Positions 60,201-64,000 of a stretch of DNA of 64,000 nucleotides are shown here, piece by piece. Position 1 is the stretch's first letter. Each line of letters opens with the position of its first letter. The position numbers and the translations under genes were made by a program. The stretch spans positions 1-64,000 of the forward strand of contig CANENE010000007.1 of the NCBI GenBank assembly GCA_947428835.1, in the 5' to 3' direction. The stretch is from an uncultured bacterium. GTDB taxonomy: Bacteria > Cyanobacteriota > Vampirovibrionia > Gastranaerophilales > Gastranaerophilaceae. The notes below the pieces were generated by a model, which saw nothing but the letters and a program-made list of their open reading frames with translations, was not told the origin of the DNA and searched no databases.

Positions 60201-62543
60201 ATGGAAGAAGAAAACTTCGGCTTTCCTTTTGAACTCGATGATTTTCAAAAAGAAGCAATAAATTATATTAAAGCTGGCAAAAGCGTTGTAGTTTGCGCCC
60301 CGACAGGCGCAGGTAAAACCGTTATTGCCCAAAGTGCTATTAATTTTGCGCTGATGAATAATCAAAGAATTTTTTACACAACTCCGCTTAAGGCGCTATC
60401 TAATCAAAAATATAACGATTTTTCAAAAATCTACGGCTGTGATATCGTAGGGCTTCTAACAGGCGACACCACCATCAATAGAGACGCCCAAATTGTCATA
60501 ATGACAACCGAAGTCTACAGAAATATGCTCTATGGAACAACGTTCGGCTCAATCAAAGATAATCTAAAAGACGTTAAATTCGTTGTTTTAGATGAAGTTC
60601 ATTATATGAACGATGAAGATAGAGGAACAGTTTGGGAAGAAAGCATCATATACAGCCCAACAGATATTCAGCTTATCGCGCTTTCTGCAACAGTTCAAAA
60701 TTCAAGACAGCTGACAGACTGGATTAATACGGTTCATTCAAAGACAGAGCTTGTTTATACTGATTTTCGCCCTGTTCCATTGAGATTTTTCTACTATGAT
60801 AGCTCTAAACCAAATAACATCCTGCCTCTTTTGACTCCAAACGGAGCATTAAACAGCAAAATCAAACCTGAAAGCAAGTTTAAATACTACAACAAAAGAG
60901 ACAAAATAAAAAATCCTGCCCCAAATGTTGTCGAAATTTTACATAACAAAAATATGCTTCCTGCGATATATTTCACTTTTTCAAGAAAAAAGTGCGATGA
61001 AAACGCAAGAAAATGCCTAAAACTTGATTTACTAAGCAAAGAAGAAAGCACAGAAGCAAATAAAATCATTGAAGAGTATTTAGCTCAAAATTCTTATTTG
61101 GAAAATAATCCCCAGCTTGATTTAATAAAATCAGGTATAGCCTCTCACCATGCAGGCTTATTGCCTGGATGGAAAGCACTTGTTGAAAAACTTTTTCAAA
61201 AGGGACTTATAAAAGTTGTTTTTGCAACAGAGACACTTGCTGCAGGAATTAATATGCCCGCCAGAACAACAATCATCAGCTCCATATCAAAAAGAACAGA
61301 TAACGGCCATAGAACTCTCACAGCTAACGAGTTTCTTCAAATGTCGGGAAGAGCAGGCCGCAGAGGTATGGATGAAATAGGCTATGTTGTAGTAATTGGA
61401 ACACCTTTTCAGACCCCAAATGAAGTAGCCGCTCTTGTACAATCTGATTCAAACCCATTAGAAAGCAAATTCAGCCCAAAATATTCTATGGTCTTAAATC
61501 TTTTGCAAAGGTTTTCTATTGATGTTGCAAAAGAGCTTATTTTAAAGACTTTTGGCTATTTTTCTTCAACAGATAGATTGACTCCTCTTATAAATAAAAA
61601 AGAAGCCAAAGCAAAAGAAATTGAAGAGCTTCACGATTTTAGCTGCAGATATAAGCTCAAAGATGAAGATTTAGAAGCTTTTATCAAGGCAAAAGAAAAA
61701 TTTGTTCAATCAAGAACGCTATTTAAGGTCTTAAAAAGACAAGCTAAAGGAAAATACAAAAACCCGAATCTCGCCCCCGAGGTTATAGAATTTCAAAAGC
61801 AATCTAAAGAATTCAGGTTAAAAATGGAATCTTTTGGCTGCAATACCTGCAAGCTCTATAAAAAACACAAAAGATGCCTCGAGCTTACCCAAAGATACGA
61901 AAAAGAAATCAAAAATTTGGATAAACAAATTGAATTTCAAAAAGATGTTTATTGGCAAAAGTTCCTTGCTCATAGAGAAATCCTAACCCAAACAGGAAAC
62001 CTTAAAGACGATTATCCGACCGAAAAAGGTAAAATTACAATGGCTCTGCGCTGCGAAAATGAGCTCTTTTTATCCGAAGTCATACAATCAGGTTTATTAA
62101 ATAATTTGTCCGCTATTGAGCTTTCGAGTGTTATTTGCGCACTTACCACAGAAGGAATAAGACAAAAAGACGATGGGCTTGCTGAACCCTGCGCGAAGGA
62201 AGTCAGAAAAACACTAAATCAAATCAAAGACATAAGAAGAAAAATATTCTTTCTTGAAAGAGACAACAACATAGAAAATCCAATGTATATCAATAAAGAC
62301 TACTGTTATTTTATTGAATATTGGATAGGAGCAAACCAAAACCCCGAAAACAATAACATTGAAACCTGGGATAATATGTTTGAAGGCACTGAAATTTCAC
62401 AAGGTGATGTGGTTCGAACATTCAAAAGAACAATTGACGTTTTAAGACAAATTGTTCTTTTGGATGGAATTGACGAAAACCTGAAACAAACAGCAAAAGA
62501 TGCTATTAAGTTAATCAATGTTGAACCGATTAATGTAGACTAA
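60201..62543 (+). CDS. Ski2/Mtr4-like DEVH-box RNA helicase
   Basis: This 780-aa superfamily 2 helicase has motif I APTGAGKT at about residues 33-40, motif Ia TTPLKALSNQKY, motif II DEVH, motif III SATV, and the motif V/VI region TETLAAGINMPARTT then QMSGRAGRRG. A DSHCT-type C-terminal domain with a helical arch region follows (from about residue 470 to the end, including a Cys pair in CNTCKLYKKHKRC). Such Mtr4/Ski2-like proteins occur in Cyanobacteria and Actinobacteria and probably act in RNA turnover. It starts 22 bases after dut. Confidence 0.9.
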   Translation: MEEENFGFPFELDDFQKEAINYIKAGKSVVVCAPTGAGKTVIAQSAINFALMNNQRIFYTTPLKALSNQKYNDFSKIYGCDIVGLLTGDTTINRDAQIVIMTTEVYRNMLYGTTFGSIKDNLKDVKFVVLDEVHYMNDEDRGTVWEESIIYSPTDIQLIALSATVQNSRQLTDWINTVHSKTELVYTDFRPVPLRFFYYDSSKPNNILPLLTPNGALNSKIKPESKFKYYNKRDKIKNPAPNVVEILHNKNMLPAIYFTFSRKKCDENARKCLKLDLLSKEESTEANKIIEEYLAQNSYLENNPQLDLIKSGIASHHAGLLPGWKALVEKLFQKGLIKVVFATETLAAGINMPARTTIISSISKRTDNGHRTLTANEFLQMSGRAGRRGMDEIGYVVVIGTPFQTPNEVAALVQSDSNPLESKFSPKYSMVLNLLQRFSIDVAKELILKTFGYFSSTDRLTPLINKKEAKAKEIEELHDFSCRYKLKDEDLEAFIKAKEKFVQSRTLFKVLKRQAKGKYKNPNLAPEVIEFQKQSKEFRLKMESFGCNTCKLYKKHKRCLELTQRYEKEIKNLDKQIEFQKDVYWQKFLAHREILTQTGNLKDDYPTEKGKITMALRCENELFLSEVIQSGLLNNLSAIELSSVICALTTEGIRQKDDGLAEPCAKEVRKTLNQIKDIRRKIFFLERDNNIENPMYINKDYCYFIEYWIGANQNPENNNIETWDNMFEGTEISQGDVVRTFKRTIDVLRQIVLLDGIDENLKQTAKDAIKLINVEPINVD

Positions 62544-62560
62544 GCCCTCTATGACAATTT

Positions 62561-62596
62561 AAAATAAAAACTGTTACAAAACTTAACTTGTAACAG
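62561..62596 (-). terminator. Intrinsic terminator of the HExxH protein gene
   Basis: On the minus strand CTGTTACAA (62596 to 62588) pairs with TTGTAACAG (62579 to 62571), with an 8-base loop and TTTTTATTTT after it. The + side has no U-tract. Confidence 0.85.
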
Positions 62597-62632
62597 TCAT
62601 ACTAATTTAAATAGAAAGGAGGATATGTAATT

Positions 62633-63202
62633 TTAGTTTAAGCCCGCATACACAGGGTTTGATGCAATTAGTTTTTGAATACCTATGACACCATTTTTGC
62701 TTCTTAATTTTGCGATATAATTTTCACGTTTTGCAAGTGGTTCAGTAGCATTAGCGAATGTTTTATTTCTTTTAACAATTTCATTCCAAGCTTGAGATTC
62801 GGATATCCAGGCTCTTAATTCTTCTGCTCTTGAATTTGTATATGTATGGTGCTGTGATTCGTGAGCTATCAGACAAGCAATACATTCAGGGCTTGCACCT
62901 TTATGCTCTGCGTTAATATAAATAACAAGACCATTATCTTTTGTTTTAATTGTCAAAGCTTCGCAATCAGCTGCTCCAAAAACTGCCAAATTTCTAAACA
63001 TAACCCTGATTGGTTTTTTGGTTGCATTTCTTCCATATAAAATCGCAATTACGTCTCGTCTGTTGATTCCTTCTAAGACGTTCAGAGCTGCTGTAATCTT
63101 TGGATTTGTAGAAATTCTTGAATAATCAAGAGCAAAGCTATCTGCATCTACGCCAAAAAATAAAGTTACAAATGTAAATAAAACTAATAATATTCTTTTC
63201 AT
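62633..63202 (-). CDS. Exported HExxH metallopeptidase-like protein
   Basis: This 189-aa protein has a signal peptide (residues 1-24, cut near SFA-LD) and a zinc-type motif HESQH at residues 114-118 within CLIAHESQHHTYTNS. An acidic residue in SRAEELRAW may be the third ligand. Two cysteine groups (C80; C107/C110) could form disulfides. The peptidase family was not recognised. It is a monocistronic gene with its own terminator. Confidence 0.78.
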   Translation of the reverse strand: MKRILLVLFTFVTLFFGVDADSFALDYSRISTNPKITAALNVLEGINRRDVIAILYGRNATKKPIRVMFRNLAVFGAADCEALTIKTKDNGLVIYINAEHKGASPECIACLIAHESQHHTYTNSRAEELRAWISESQAWNEIVKRNKTFANATEPLAKRENYIAKLRSKNGVIGIQKLIASNPVYAGLN

Positions 63203-63388
63203 AAAACTACCTTGATATCTAATTTTTTCCCAATCGTTATCTTGTTTTAGTTATCGTCATTTTTTGAAATAACTTTATAGATTTTAATTCTTTTTTTACA
63301 ATTCTTAATATTATTCGCGCTTTTTAGCTCATAGTGCGATTTTTGAAATCGGTAAAAAGTCTAAACTTTAAATACAATAGGACTTTTT

Positions 63389-63943
63389 ATGTTTAAATTT
63401 TTTAAAAGAAATATTAAATTTCAAATTATATATACTATATTTTTCACGACAATTCTATATTCAATACTTACTCCCCTTGTTTCATATTGCCAGGAAGAAA
63501 CAAAAACAATAGTAATAACCAAAGAAGATATTCAAAATACAAAACCGAGACCGTATCCTGTTTATTTTGATGCAAAGGACTTAAAGGCAATTGAAATTAT
63601 GGAAAAAAGGCATTTTTCAAAAACCTTCAACGATGAAGATGATTCAAGAAGATTAAAAAATCTTGAATGGGAGTTATTTGGCAAAATTTGGCAATACAGC
63701 CCGACAAAAAGCAGAATTGAAAAGCTTAAAATCGCTTCATCTAATACAATGCTGATAGGAACCGCAATGCCAGCACATTTAAGCAGTAAAAGAACCATCA
63801 AAAGAATGCGAAATAACGATATAGGCTTGAGAGACAGAGACAGCGTAGGGCTTATAGATGGCTTTTTGAGGCTGATGTCACCCCAGGCATATGAAGTTTT
63901 TAGAAAACATTCAGACCACAGATTTAATGACTATGAATGGTAG
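63389..63943 (+). CDS. Exported protein of unknown function
   Basis: This 184-aa protein has a hydrophobic N-terminal export segment (residues 11-33) and an otherwise polar, charged body. The central stretch MEKRHFSKTF..EDDSRRLKNLEWELFGKIW then SRIEKLKI resembles the short E+.lfg+.f....R...LE units common in exported proteins of Melainabacteria/Cyanobacteria; this is recalled, not searched. AGGA precedes the ATG by about 8 bases. The end (NDYEW) is at a true stop inside the window. Confidence 0.75.
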   Translation: MFKFFKRNIKFQIIYTIFFTTILYSILTPLVSYCQEETKTIVITKEDIQNTKPRPYPVYFDAKDLKAIEIMEKRHFSKTFNDEDDSRRLKNLEWELFGKIWQYSPTKSRIEKLKIASSNTMLIGTAMPAHLSSKRTIKRMRNNDIGLRDRDSVGLIDGFLRLMSPQAYEVFRKHSDHRFNDYEW

Positions 63944-64000
63944 TTTGGTTTAATTTTTGCTTGCAACAAATATTTTACCATTGTAAGATTATGTTATAGG

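Overview
The window is an AT-rich, gene-dense bacterial chromosome segment with short gaps and many overlapping start/stop codons. The mix of genes points to a diderm of the non-photosynthetic cyanobacterial sister lineage (Melainabacteria/Vampirovibrionia, probably Gastranaerophilales-like). Relevant genes are a Ski2/Mtr4-like DEVH helicase, an AsmA-like giant envelope protein, an SLH-domain exported protein, an LCP protein, GH57/GH13 enzymes, CHASE2-GGDEF, FlhB and secreted proteins with short LE..lFGk-type motifs. This assignment is inference from gene content; no rRNA is present to confirm it.

Region by region. 1-8687 (+): a complete de novo UMP operon, pyrK(partial)-pyrD-pyrE-pyrB-pyrC-pyrF-carA-carB, mostly overlapping or abutting. 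8716-13269 (+): a triple Clp-N-domain protein without ATPase, a 38-aa membrane ORF, tatD, a small unknown protein, tlyA and a 385-aa unknown. 13284-16822 (-): a C_GCAxxG_C_C-type protein, diacylglycerol/undecaprenol kinase, YbeY and a PgpH-like HD phosphodiesterase. 16867-21301: a frameshifted exported GH13-like gene, an RHH regulator, a small ORF and a GH57 enzyme. 21318-25407 (-): wecG-like glycosyltransferase, split transketolase, ftsE and ftsX. 25504-26499 (+): Gfo/Idh/MocA oxidoreductase. 26503-30645 (-): flhB directly behind a 1005-aa protein that looks like a P-loop-less HerA-type ATPase joined by a long acidic linker to a CarD-like domain. 30821-32537 (+): promoter, tRNA-Thr(UGU), tRNA-Thr(GGU), tRNA-Tyr(GUA), tuf, terminator. 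32564-36378: an Ala/Ser-rich peptide of unknown function, an XRE regulator and a four-repeat Cys-rich pseudopilin-like protein. 36392-43313: palindromic repeat, ferritin, pyruvate kinase, Orn/Lys/Arg decarboxylase, queE, a DnaJ-like protein and metG. 43343-45410: SLH protein with a structured leader. Then pheS (-), AsmA-like (+), a CHASE2-GGDEF operon (-), LCP (-), and a + strand run of TPR, rlmN, HAD, proS, a GatD-like pseudo-amidotransferase, coaX, dut and the helicase. The window ends with a secreted HExxH protein (-) and a secreted unknown (+).

Two initiation modes seem to coexist. Many genes have good AGGAGG-type sites (tuf, ferritin, SLH, TktN), whereas several first genes have a TATAAT-like box only 6-9 nt before the ATG and no Shine-Dalgarno, which suggests leaderless transcripts. 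No stretch over 300 bases lacks a gene. No CRISPR array, insertion sequence, rRNA or origin was seen.

The most notable items are the degenerate HerA-CarD fusion, the ATPase-less triple Clp_N protein, the amidotransferase lacking catalytic Cys and His, the SD-sequestering/terminator-like leader of the SLH gene, and the shared leaderless promoter geometry. All family names were assigned by reading motifs, without database searches.
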